NCBI GenBank assembly: GCA_020721945.1
Contig: DYLT01000009.1
Span: 1 to 38,521 of the forward strand
DNA length: 38,521 nucleotides
Origin: Blastopirellula marina
GTDB taxonomy: Bacteria; Planctomycetota; Planctomycetia; Pirellulales; Thermoguttaceae
Reading direction: 5' to 3'
Shown in pieces: positions 15,906 to 23,214 of the stretch; position 1 is the stretch's first letter; every line of letters begins with the position of its first letter. The position numbers and the translations under genes are program-made. The notes beneath the pieces are model-generated. The model did not search any database and was not told the origin of the DNA. It saw only the letters and a program-made list of their open reading frames with translations.

Positions 15906-17336
15906 TTAGTTGATCCCCTCGGTCAGGCTCTTCCACGAGTCGGTGCGGAAGGGTGAGGCGGGCAAGCCCTCCTGGTTGGCCAGATTCGGCTCGTCGTCGT
16001 CCTTCCAGGCATAGCGCACGGCCACCGGCTGGGGGACCTGGTCGCTGTGCACAACCACGGTGTCGCCATCGAGAACAGCCGTGGCCGGATGGAACTTCTG
16101 ATCGGCGCCGGCCACCGTGAAGTGCGTGGGGGCTTTGCCGTCGCGGGTCGCCAGACCGCTGCCGACGTGGTCGAAACGGAGCCGCACCTTGTTTCCTTCG
16201 ATGGCCATCGACTTGTACATCGGCCCGGAGTACACGACCGGCTTGCCGTACACCTTGGCCAGGGCCCAGAGGCCCAGGCGTTTGCCCACGTCCTGCTTGT
16301 TCTTGGGATGAATGTCTTTCGGGTTGCCGATGTCCATGGTGACCGCCATGCCGACGTTCGGCGTGTTCAAGACCGTCAGCGTCTGGGCTTCTCGAAGCTC
16401 GGCGCACTGGATGGCCGCGGCCGGCCCGTACGTGAACGGGGCAAGCTGCACCAAACCGAAGGGGAACTCGCCTTGGCCCCACGCGGCGCGCCAGTCGCGG
16501 ATCAACAGCGGCATCAACGTGCGGTACTGCCAGGCCCGGCCGATGTTCGATTCGCCCTGGTACCAGATCGCCCCGCGGATGGCGTAGGGGATTACCGGAG
16601 CGATCATGCCGTTGTAGAGGCTCGCCGGGCGCCAGGGGTTCTTCTGGTCGGAGTTCTTTTCCCATCGCTGAAGGATGGGCACGGTGCACGACTCCGACGC
16701 GAGGGCCTTGCGGCTGGTCCACGACTCGGCGGGCGTGCCGCCCCACGAAGCGTTGATCATGCCGACCGGCACGCCGAGGTCCTGATGCAGCTTCCGGGCG
16801 AAGAAGTAGCCCACGGCCGAGAAGCCGGGGACCGTTTGCGGGCTGCAAATGGTCCAGGAGCCCTGGCAATCGTCCTGCGGCTGCTCGGCGATCTTCTTCG
16901 CCACCGTAAACATGCGGATTTGGGGGAAGTTGGCGGCGGCGACCTCGTCCTGCGCGTTGGCCGATGCGGCGACCGGCCACTCCATGTTCGACTGGCCGGA
17001 GCAGACCCAGACCTCGCCGACCAACACGTTCTTGACCGTGATCGACTTGTCCTTACCCTGGACGACCAGTTCGTGTGGTCCGCCCGCCTCGAGCGCCGCG
17101 AGCTTCACCTGCCATTTTCCGGCCTTGGACGCCGTGGCTTTGGCCGATTGACCGGCCAGCCCGACCACCACGTCTTCGCCCGGCTCGGCCCAACCCCAGA
17201 CCGGCAGGGCCTGCCCGCGCTGAAGGACCATGTTGTCGGAAAACACGGCGGGCAGTTTGGGAGCCGCCACGGCCATGCTGGCCGCGACAAGGCCCGAGAA
17301 CAGCACGAAGCACCGCAACAGCCATCGACTTCGCAT
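15906..17336 (-). CDS. Secreted sialate O-acetylesterase-like (SASA/SGNH) esterase
   Basis: The 476-residue protein has a signal peptide (LLRCFVLFSGLVAASMAVAA). An N-terminal beta-sandwich (LPAVFSDNMVLQRGQALPVWGW) precedes the SASA domain. The nucleophile Ser is in CSGQSNMEWP (about residue 116). The SGNH oxyanion residues are in MINASWGGTPAESW and IWYQGESN, and the Asp and His of the acid end are in GNPKDIHPKNKQDVGKRL. The family removes O-acetyl groups from sialic acids or, more broadly, acetyl esters from glycans. Start ATG 17336 has AAGGGAG five bases upstream. It is followed by the DUF1080-ThuA gene. Actual substrate is unknown; de-acetylation of complex glycans fits the context. Confidence 0.93.
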   Translation of the reverse strand: MRSRWLLRCFVLFSGLVAASMAVAAPKLPAVFSDNMVLQRGQALPVWGWAEPGEDVVVGLAGQSAKATASKAGKWQVKLAALEAGGPHELVVQGKDKSITVKNVLVGEVWVCSGQSNMEWPVAASANAQDEVAAANFPQIRMFTVAKKIAEQPQDDCQGSWTICSPQTVPGFSAVGYFFARKLHQDLGVPVGMINASWGGTPAESWTSRKALASESCTVPILQRWEKNSDQKNPWRPASLYNGMIAPVIPYAIRGAIWYQGESNIGRAWQYRTLMPLLIRDWRAAWGQGEFPFGLVQLAPFTYGPAAAIQCAELREAQTLTVLNTPNVGMAVTMDIGNPKDIHPKNKQDVGKRLGLWALAKVYGKPVVYSGPMYKSMAIEGNKVRLRFDHVGSGLATRDGKAPTHFTVAGADQKFHPATAVLDGDTVVVHSDQVPQPVAVRYAWKDDDEPNLANQEGLPASPFRTDSWKSLTEGIN

Positions 17337-17400
17337 CGTGACTCCCTTGTAGCTTGGGGAAGCAAAGACTTCGGGAAAAAGGGAAACCCGAGGGAAAGGG

Positions 17401-17426
17401 GACGACGGGAAAAGGTCCGCGTCGTC
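17401..17426 (-). terminator. Weak terminator-like hairpin after trpB2
   Basis: GACGACG and CGTCGTC are a perfect 7-bp inverted repeat around a 12-base loop, and one arm overlaps the trpB2 stop codon. The stem is followed on the minus strand by a pyrimidine-rich CCCCTTTCCC rather than a T-run, so termination is uncertain. Confidence 0.25.
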
Positions 17427-18780
17427 AATCGACCACGGGCAGTTCGGCCAGGGCGGCTTCGATCCGTTCTTGCGGGTACTCGTAGTCCTCCAACTCGCCC
17501 CCGAAATACCGGTCGTACGAGCCCAAGTCGCAGATGCCGTGGCCGCTGAAGTTCAAGAGAATGCACTCTTCCTTGCCCGTCTCCCGGCATCGGATGGCTT
17601 CGTTGATGGCCGCACGGATGGCGTGCGAGGTTTCGGGTGCGGGAATGGTCCCCTCGTTTTCGGCGAACAACTGGGCTGCCTGGAAGCACTCGATCTGATG
17701 AAAGGCCTTCGCCTCGATCAGGCCGAGCCGGGCGCACAGGCTGACCATGGGGGCCATGCCGTGGTAGCGCAGCCCGCCCGCGTGGATCCCCGGCGGCACG
17801 AAGCTGTGCCCGAGGGTAAACATCTTGACCAGCGGCGTGAGCTTGGTCGTATCGCCGAAATCGTAGCGGTACTGGCCGCGACTCATCGAGGGACACGACT
17901 TCGGCTCGGCGGCGATAAATCGAATCTCTCGGCCCTGAAGGCGGTGGCGGAGGAACGGGAAGGCCAGCCCGGCGAAGTTGCTGCCGCCGCCGACGCACCC
18001 GACGACCACATCGGGCCAATCGCCGGCCAGCTTCATCTGCGTCTCGGCTTCCAGCCCGATCACCGTCTGATGCAGCATCACGTGGTTCAGCACGCTGCCG
18101 AGCGTGTACTTGGTGTCCTGCCGGGTGACGGCGGCCTCGACCGCCTCGCTGATGGCGATGCCCAGACTGCCCGGACATTCGGGATCGGCCGCGAGGATTT
18201 GTTGTCCGGCCTGCGTTTCCATCGAGGGGCTGGCGATGACCTGGGCTCCCCACATCCGCATCATCGAGCGGCGGTAAGGCTTCTGCTGGTAGCTCACCTT
18301 GACCATGAACACCCGGCACTCGACCTGGAACAGCGAACAAGCGAACGCCAGGGAACTGCCCCACTGCCCTGCCCCGGTCTCGGTGGTCAGCCGGTGGATA
18401 CCCTCCTGTTTGTTGTAGTACACCTGGGGTACGGCGGTGTTGGGCTTGTGGCTTCCCGGCGGGCTGTGGCTTTCGTCCTTGAAGTAGATGCGTGCCGGCG
18501 TCTTCAGGGCCCGCTCGAGGTTCGTGGCCCGCACCAGCGGCGAGGGTCGCCAGATCGCGTAGACCCGCCGAATGTCGTCCGGAATGTCGATCCAACGTTC
18601 CTGGCTGACCTCCTGCTCGATCAAGGCGCGGGCGAAGATGGGCTCCAGGTCGGCGGGGCATAACGGTTGCTTCGTCCCCGGATGAAGGGGGGGCGGCACC
18701 GGTTCCGGAAGGTCAGCCTGAAGGTTGTACCACGCGGCGGGTAATTCCTTTTCGGAAAGGACGATGCGTTTTGAAGTCAT
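17425..18780 (-). CDS. Tryptophan synthase beta-like protein, TrpB2 subfamily
   Basis: The 451-residue PLP enzyme shows the TrpB2 pattern: [15 protein letters not shown]-binding Lys 112 in [10 protein letters not shown], the catalytic acid Glu 134 in [10 protein letters not shown], and the glycine phosphate loop [11 protein letters not shown] followed by AAEPKSCP. TrpB2 proteins condense indole or indoleglycerol-derived indole with serine, but are not the partner of TrpA in most genomes. Length is about 50 residues more than TrpB1. No trpA is nearby; neighbours are thpR and an esterase. ATG 18780 has GAGGAG seven bases upstream. It could be a salvage enzyme for free indole or act on another amino acid. 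The fold is certain; substrate is inferred. Confidence 0.92.
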   Translation of the reverse strand: MTSKRIVLSEKELPAAWYNLQADLPEPVPPPLHPGTKQPLCPADLEPIFARALIEQEVSQERWIDIPDDIRRVYAIWRPSPLVRATNLERALKTPARIYFKDESHSPPGSHKPNTAVPQVYYNKQEGIHRLTTETGAGQWGSSLAFACSLFQVECRVFMVKVSYQQKPYRRSMMRMWGAQVIASPSMETQAGQQILAADPECPGSLGIAISEAVEAAVTRQDTKYTLGSVLNHVMLHQTVIGLEAETQMKLAGDWPDVVVGCVGGGSNFAGLAFPFLRHRLQGREIRFIAAEPKSCPSMSRGQYRYDFGDTTKLTPLVKMFTLGHSFVPPGIHAGGLRYHGMAPMVSLCARLGLIEAKAFHQIECFQAAQLFAENEGTIPAPETSHAIRAAINEAIRCRETGKEECILLNFSGHGICDLGSYDRYFGGELEDYEYPQERIEAALAELPVVD

Positions 18781-18827
18781 CGCACACTCCTCGATCGGTA
18801 GCGGGGGGGCCTCTCCACGGAGCCTCT

Positions 18828-18856
18828 AGCCTAATCCATGTCCGACCGGTTGTCGA
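18828..18856 (-). promoter_or_regulatory. Putative promoter of trpB2
   Basis: Minus-strand TCGACA (18856-18851) and TAGGCT (18833-18828) are 17 bases apart, about 45 bases before ATG 18780, in the 139-base gap after thpR. Moderate match only. Confidence 0.3.
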
Positions 18857-18919
18857 TGGTCGCGTTGGCAGGACACGCGCCCGCCCTGGGCAAAAGAAGA
18901 CCAGCGTGGCGAGGTGGCT

Positions 18920-19513
18920 TCACGGCGGGGATGGGTGCATTGATGCGAGGGGGGCACGGCACAGCGCGGTGTAGATCGCACCTTGGGGCGTGAGTTGGCT
19001 GGAGAAGACCACGACCTCGCGGATACGGCTTCGGCCGGCCTCGAAGGCGGCGTTCTCGCGGAGCCAACGCACCAGGGCCGCCGGCGCGCGGCCGCCGCGC
19101 GCCACCCGACCCAGGGTCACGTGCGGCTCGAACGTGCGGTGTTCGCGCGGAAAGCCGAGGGGGTTCAGGGCCCGCTCGATGCGGTCGGCCAGATCGGCCA
19201 GGGAAGCGGCCCCGTCCCCACTGCCAAGCCAGACGTTGTTGGGCCGGTCGATCCGGGGAAATGCCCCCAGCGCGCGCAACTCGAAATCGAACCCCGGCAC
19301 GCCGGCCACCGCTTGCGTGACCGCCTCGCCGACGGCGGGCAGGTCCTCCTCGGCCACGTCGCCCAGGAACTTCAGCGTCACGTGGAGATTCTGCGGACCG
19401 ACCCAACGGATGCCCTCGATCGACGCCCGCGCGCGCTCGATCAATGCCGACGCGCGCTGGCGCACCGCCTCGTCGATCTCGACGGCGACGAACGTGCGGA
19501 CCATGCGGCTCAT
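18920..19513 (-). CDS. thpR: RNA 2',3'-cyclic phosphodiesterase (2H superfamily)
   Basis: The 197-residue protein has two HxTL motifs: HVTL at about 44-47 and HVTL at about 131-134. Together these form the paired-His active site of the 2H phosphoesterase superfamily. Flanking sequence (RTFVAVEI at the start, VWLGSG, and FEPHVTLGRV) matches ThpR/LigT proteins. They open 2',3'-cyclic phosphates to 2'-phosphate ends on RNA, and can ligate tRNA halves in vitro. ATG 19513 lies nine bases beyond the stop of the PfkB-type kinase, so the two are probably one transcript. An RNA-repair role is family knowledge; no RNA ligase or Rtc genes are seen here. Confidence 0.92.
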   Translation of the reverse strand: MSRMVRTFVAVEIDEAVRQRASALIERARASIEGIRWVGPQNLHVTLKFLGDVAEEDLPAVGEAVTQAVAGVPGFDFELRALGAFPRIDRPNNVWLGSGDGAASLADLADRIERALNPLGFPREHRTFEPHVTLGRVARGGRAPAALVRWLRENAAFEAGRSRIREVVVFSSQLTPQGAIYTALCRAPLASMHPSPP

Positions 19514-19522
19514 GCGAGGCCT

Positions 19523-20425
19523 CTAAAAGCTCAACATGCGCCGGTACTCGTCCATGCGGCGGTCGAGGTCGGCGCGTTCGATGTTCTTGAGCCGCTCGAG
19601 GCTGAAGTCCTCGACCGTAAAGCTGGCCACGAGAATGCCGTACGCCATGGCCTCTTTCAGCGTTCTGGGCTCGAAGTTGCCCTGTTCGGCCAGGTAGCCC
19701 ATCATGCCGCCGGCGAAACTATCGCCTGCGCCCGTGGGGTCGACCACCCGTGCCGTCGGGTAGGCGGGCAGGACGTAGGTCTCGTGCCGGCTGAAGAACA
19801 TGGCCCCATGCTCGCCCTTCTTGATCACGACGAACCGCGGTCCCATCTCGCGCACCCGGTGGCCGGCGCGCACGAGATTGTCGTCCTCGGTCAGCAGCTT
19901 CGCCTCGCTATCGTTGAGCACCAACCCGTCGATCCGCCGGAGCAATTCGTTGAGCGGCTCGCGCTCCGTGCGGATCCACAAGTCCATCGTGTCGGCCACG
20001 ATAAGGTTCGCCCCGAGGCACTGCCCCAGCACTTTGAGCTGGATCCCCGTCGAGCCATTGGCCAGGAACACGAACGGGCATCGCCGGAAATCCTCGGGCA
20101 GCACGGGATCGAACTGCTCCATCACGTTGAGCTGCACGTCGAGCGTCTGGCGGTCGTTCATGTTCTTGAGGTACTTGCCACGCCAACGAAAGGTCCGAGC
20201 ACCCGGCACGACGCGCAGACCCGCCGTATCGATCCTGCGGGACTCGAGAAACTCGGTATACTCCGAAGGCCAATCCTCGCCGACCACGCCCACCAGGCGC
20301 ACCGGAGTGAAATAGCTGGCCGCGTACGAAAAGTACACGGCTGAGCCGCCAAGCACGGCCTCTCGGATTTCCGACGGAGTCTCGACGCTATCCAACGCGA
20401 CCGAACCAACGACCAACAGGGGCAT
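19523..20425 (-). CDS. PfkB-family sugar or nucleoside kinase
   Basis: The 300-residue protein is a ribokinase-fold kinase. The N-terminal glycine-rich motif is AVLGGSAVYFSYAASYF (about 27-43). The anion hole and catalytic Asp are in VVDPTGAGDSFAGGMMGYL (about 226-244). Also present are LVGVVGEDW, VLNDSEAKLL and VIKKGEHGAMF, all typical. It phosphorylates a small sugar or nucleoside hydroxyl with ATP; this planctomycete-type group is not specifically assigned. ATG 20425 has only a weak GAGGG upstream. It probably leads a transcript with thpR. Its upstream side carries a large nested inverted repeat at 20454-20567. Confidence 0.9.
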   Translation of the reverse strand: MPLLVVGSVALDSVETPSEIREAVLGGSAVYFSYAASYFTPVRLVGVVGEDWPSEYTEFLESRRIDTAGLRVVPGARTFRWRGKYLKNMNDRQTLDVQLNVMEQFDPVLPEDFRRCPFVFLANGSTGIQLKVLGQCLGANLIVADTMDLWIRTEREPLNELLRRIDGLVLNDSEAKLLTEDDNLVRAGHRVREMGPRFVVIKKGEHGAMFFSRHETYVLPAYPTARVVDPTGAGDSFAGGMMGYLAEQGNFEPRTLKEAMAYGILVASFTVEDFSLERLKNIERADLDRRMDEYRRMLSF

Positions 20426-20453
20426 AGGCCAGCACCCTCACTGGGGACCACTC

Positions 20454-20567
20454 GTGGGCAACCGTTCATGGGGACGGTCCCCTTCGGGCGTCAACGGGGC
20501 AAGCATGTCGTTCGGCCCGCAAGCGGCCGAAGAACGAGCCGGTCCCCAGCCTGTGAACGGTTCCCAC
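20454..20567. repeat. Nested inverted-repeat element (about 115 bp)
   Basis: The outer arms are GTGGG-C-AACCGTTCA (20454-20468) and TGAACGGTT-CCCAC (20554-20567), 14 paired bases with one bulge. Inside, GGGGAC (20470-20475) pairs with GTCCCC (20542-20547). The centre contains a perfect 7-bp hairpin, TTCGGCC-loop-GGCCGAA (20511-20531), and GGGGAC-G-GTCCCC is itself self-complementary. Such a nested stem can form a cruciform or a branched RNA. It lies between a leftward and a rightward gene and has no coding potential. It is probably a dispersed palindromic element; copy number is unknown. Confidence 0.7.
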
Positions 20568-20624
20568 CCATTATCGAACTTGGGACGCCCGCCGCAAGGG
20601 GATTCGCTTGACGCCCAGACCAAG

Positions 20625-20653
20625 TTGACCGCCACCCGTTCCGCGGCGATACT
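20625..20653 (+). promoter_or_regulatory. Putative sigma70-type promoter of sulfatase 2
   Basis: TTGACC (20625-20630), 17 bases, GATACT (20648-20653), then about 50 bases to ATG 20704. The -10 sequence is identical to that before proA. Confidence 0.5.
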
Positions 20654-20703
20654 GGGGGCGCGCTGCGGCGCGTCGTGTGCCTCTGGATCGCGAGGACCAG
20701 CTC

Positions 20704-22374
20704 ATGGCAACGCAGAACTTTCGACGGACGAGGGCGCTCGGGCTCGTCTCCCCGAAATCGCGGCAAGGGCCGAGGGCCGCGCTGGTGGCGCTGGCCGGCG
20801 CGTTGATCCTCGCCGTCACGCCGGACCGTGTCGCCAAGGCGGCCCCACACGGGGGAGCACCTCGGCCGAACCTCCTCTATATTCTCGCCGACGATCTGGG
20901 CTATGGCGATGTCAAGTGCTTCAATCCCCAAAGCCTGATTCGCACGCCGAACATCGACCGGCTGGCGGCGGCCGGCATGAGGTTCACCGACGCGCATTCC
21001 GGGTCGTCGGTCTGCACCCCCACGCGCTACGGGATCCTCACCGGCCGTTACAGTTGGCGGTCACGGCTCAAGCAAGGCGTCCTGGACGGCTATTCGCCGC
21101 GGCTCATCGAGCCGGGCCGGCTTACCGTGCCGTTGCTCTTGAAACAGCACCAGTACGCCACGGCGTGCTTCGGCAAGTGGCACCTCGGCATGGATTGGCC
21201 GCTTGCGGGAGGCGACTTCGCCCGCGGCGACCGCGACGGTTGGAAGGTCGATTACGCGCGGCCGATCGCCAACGGGCCCATCGCCGTGGGCTTCGACCGG
21301 TACTTCGGCATCAGCGCCTCGCTGGACATGCCGCCCTTCGTGTTCATCGAAAACGATCGGGCCACGCGCGTTCCCACCGTCGAGAAGACATGGATCCGTA
21401 CCGGCCCGGCCGCCGCCGACTTCGACGCGATCGACGTGTTGCCCGCGCTGGTCGACAAGACCGTCGAGTACCTCACCGCGCGCGCTGCCGACGCGAAGGC
21501 AGGCAGACCGTTCTTCGTCTATCTGCCGCTTAGCGCGCCCCATACGCCGATCGTTCCGACCGCTGTCTGGCAGGGCAAGAGCGGCCTGTGCCCCTACGGC
21601 GACTTCGTGATGCAGGTCGACGACGCCATCGGCCGGGTGGTCCGCGCCCTGGACGACGCCGGCCTGGGCCACCAGACGCTCGTGATCGTCACCAGCGACA
21701 ACGGTTGCTCGCCGGCCGCCGATTTCGCCGGAATGGTCGCCCGGGGGCATCGCCCCAGCCACCATTTTCGCGGGCACAAAGCCGATCTGTTCGACGGCGG
21801 GCACCGCATTCCGTTCATCGTTCGTTGGCCGGCGCGCGTCCGGCCGGGCACGACCTGCGACCAGTTGATCTGTCTGACGGACCTGATGGCCACATGCGCG
21901 GACATTCTCGGGACAACGCTTCCGCCCGACGCTGGCGAGGACAGCGTGAGCATTCTGCCGGCCCTCGAAGGGCGCGTCGACCGGCCGCTGCGCGAGGCCG
22001 TGGTCCACCACTCGATCAACGGATCGTTCGCCATCCGGCAGGGGAAGTGGAAGTTGCTCTTGTGCCCCGACTCCGGCGGTTGGAGCACCCCGCGTCCCGG
22101 AAGCGCCGAGGCCCGCAAGCTGCCGCCCGTGCAGCTTTACGATATGGCCGCGGACGCTGGCGAGAAGGTCAATCTCCAGGACCAATACCCCGAGGTGGTG
22201 ACCCGGCTTACCGCGCTATTGGAGAAATACGTCGCCGAAGGGCGAAGCACGCCGGGACCGCCTCAGGCAAACACCGGCGCGGTCGAGATTCGCCGGGTGG
22301 TCAAGCCGAAGCCGTCGGGAAAGGTCAAAGCGATCGACGCCAAGCCCCGAGGTCCCGCCAAACCCCGCGCGTGA
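20704..22374 (+). CDS. Secreted arylsulfatase-type sulfatase (S1 family)
   Basis: Starting at ATG 20704 (GAGGA about eight bases upstream) the product is 556 residues. A signal or anchor helix (AALVALAGALILAVTP) precedes the catalytic domain: metal entry NLLYILADDLGYGDVKC (about 56-72), and the canonical formylglycine motif CTPTRYGILTGRYSW with modified Cys at about 104. Other active-site stretches are CFGKWHLGMDW, LPLSAPHTPIV and VTSDNGCSP. The C-terminus carries a Lys/Pro/Arg-rich tail (PKPSGKVKAIDAKPRG), likely flexible. It hydrolyses sulfate esters, and it differs in detail from the first sulfatase (different CxxxR motif, extra inserts), so the two probably act on different linkages. An upstream in-frame ATG at 20677 lacks a good ribosome site. 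Confidence 0.93.
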   Translation: MATQNFRRTRALGLVSPKSRQGPRAALVALAGALILAVTPDRVAKAAPHGGAPRPNLLYILADDLGYGDVKCFNPQSLIRTPNIDRLAAAGMRFTDAHSGSSVCTPTRYGILTGRYSWRSRLKQGVLDGYSPRLIEPGRLTVPLLLKQHQYATACFGKWHLGMDWPLAGGDFARGDRDGWKVDYARPIANGPIAVGFDRYFGISASLDMPPFVFIENDRATRVPTVEKTWIRTGPAAADFDAIDVLPALVDKTVEYLTARAADAKAGRPFFVYLPLSAPHTPIVPTAVWQGKSGLCPYGDFVMQVDDAIGRVVRALDDAGLGHQTLVIVTSDNGCSPAADFAGMVARGHRPSHHFRGHKADLFDGGHRIPFIVRWPARVRPGTTCDQLICLTDLMATCADILGTTLPPDAGEDSVSILPALEGRVDRPLREAVVHHSINGSFAIRQGKWKLLLCPDSGGWSTPRPGSAEARKLPPVQLYDMAADAGEKVNLQDQYPEVVTRLTALLEKYVAEGRSTPGPPQANTGAVEIRRVVKPKPSGKVKAIDAKPRGPAKPRA

Positions 22375-22386
22375 GCCGTCCGATCC

Positions 22387-23214
22387 ATGCCCGAACCGTT
22401 CTGGGTATCCAAGCCCCTGGTCGCCGTGCTCCACGCGGCGCCGCTGCCCGGCTCGCCGCGCTACGGCGGGCAGATCCAGCCGATCCTTGCGGCCGTGCTC
22501 CGCGACGCCGAGGTCCTGGCCGAGGCTGGTATGGATGGACTGCTGTTAGAGAACTTCGGCGACGCGCCGTTCTTTCCGGGCCGCGTGCCGGCCGTGACCG
22601 TGGCCGCCATGACCGCCCTGGCCTGCGAGGTCCGTCGGCGCTTCGACCTGCCGCTGGGCATCAACGTGCTGCGCAACGACGGCCAAAGCGCGCTGGCCAT
22701 CGCCGCCGCGGCCGGGGCGCAGTTCGTCCGCGTCAACGTGCTCTGCGGGGCCCGGGTGACCGATCAAGGCGTCATCGCTGGGATCGCCCACGATCTGCTC
22801 CGCGACCGGGCCGCGCTAGGGCTCGCCAGGATCCGTATTTTCGCCGATGTCGATGTGAAGCACTCGGCCCCGATGGCCCGGCGTCCCATCGAGGAAGAGG
22901 CGGACGAAACGCTGCGGCGCGGCGGGGCCGACGGCCTTTTGGTGACGGGGACGGCCACGGGCCGCGCCCCCGAGCCGGGCGAGGTCCTCGCCGTGCGCAT
23001 GGCGGCCCAAGGCTCCCCGGTGCTGGTCGCCAGCGGCCTGACTCCGGAGAACCTCGGCGGGTACGCGCGCTGCGCCGACGGGTTCGTCGTGGGCACGTGG
23101 CTTAAACGCGACGGCGTGACGACCAACCCGGTCGATCCCGCCCGCGCAAGGGCCCTGGTCGAGGCGCTTCTGCCCCACCGCCAAACGGCCGTCAAGGACG
23201 AAGGATCTGCGTGA
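22387..23214 (+). CDS. BtpA/SgcQ-family TIM-barrel protein
   Basis: The 275-residue protein matches the BtpA family: VAVLHAAPLPGSPRYGG at the start, AGMDGLLLENFGDAPFF, PLGINVLRNDG, AQFVRVNVLCGA, FADVDVKHSAPM and GLLVTGTATG, then VLVASGLTPENLGGYA. The fold is a TIM barrel related to phosphate-binding aldolases and nucleosidases. Cyanobacterial BtpA stabilises photosystem I; in non-photosynthetic bacteria the function is unsettled, and SgcQ lies in a sugar cluster. Starts 12 bases after the sulfatase stop, so it probably shares its transcript. The 3' end overlaps the convergent PQQ gene by 23 bases. Catalytic role remains open. Confidence 0.88.
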   Translation: MPEPFWVSKPLVAVLHAAPLPGSPRYGGQIQPILAAVLRDAEVLAEAGMDGLLLENFGDAPFFPGRVPAVTVAAMTALACEVRRRFDLPLGINVLRNDGQSALAIAAAAGAQFVRVNVLCGARVTDQGVIAGIAHDLLRDRAALGLARIRIFADVDVKHSAPMARRPIEEEADETLRRGGADGLLVTGTATGRAPEPGEVLAVRMAAQGSPVLVASGLTPENLGGYARCADGFVVGTWLKRDGVTTNPVDPARARALVEALLPHRQTAVKDEGSA

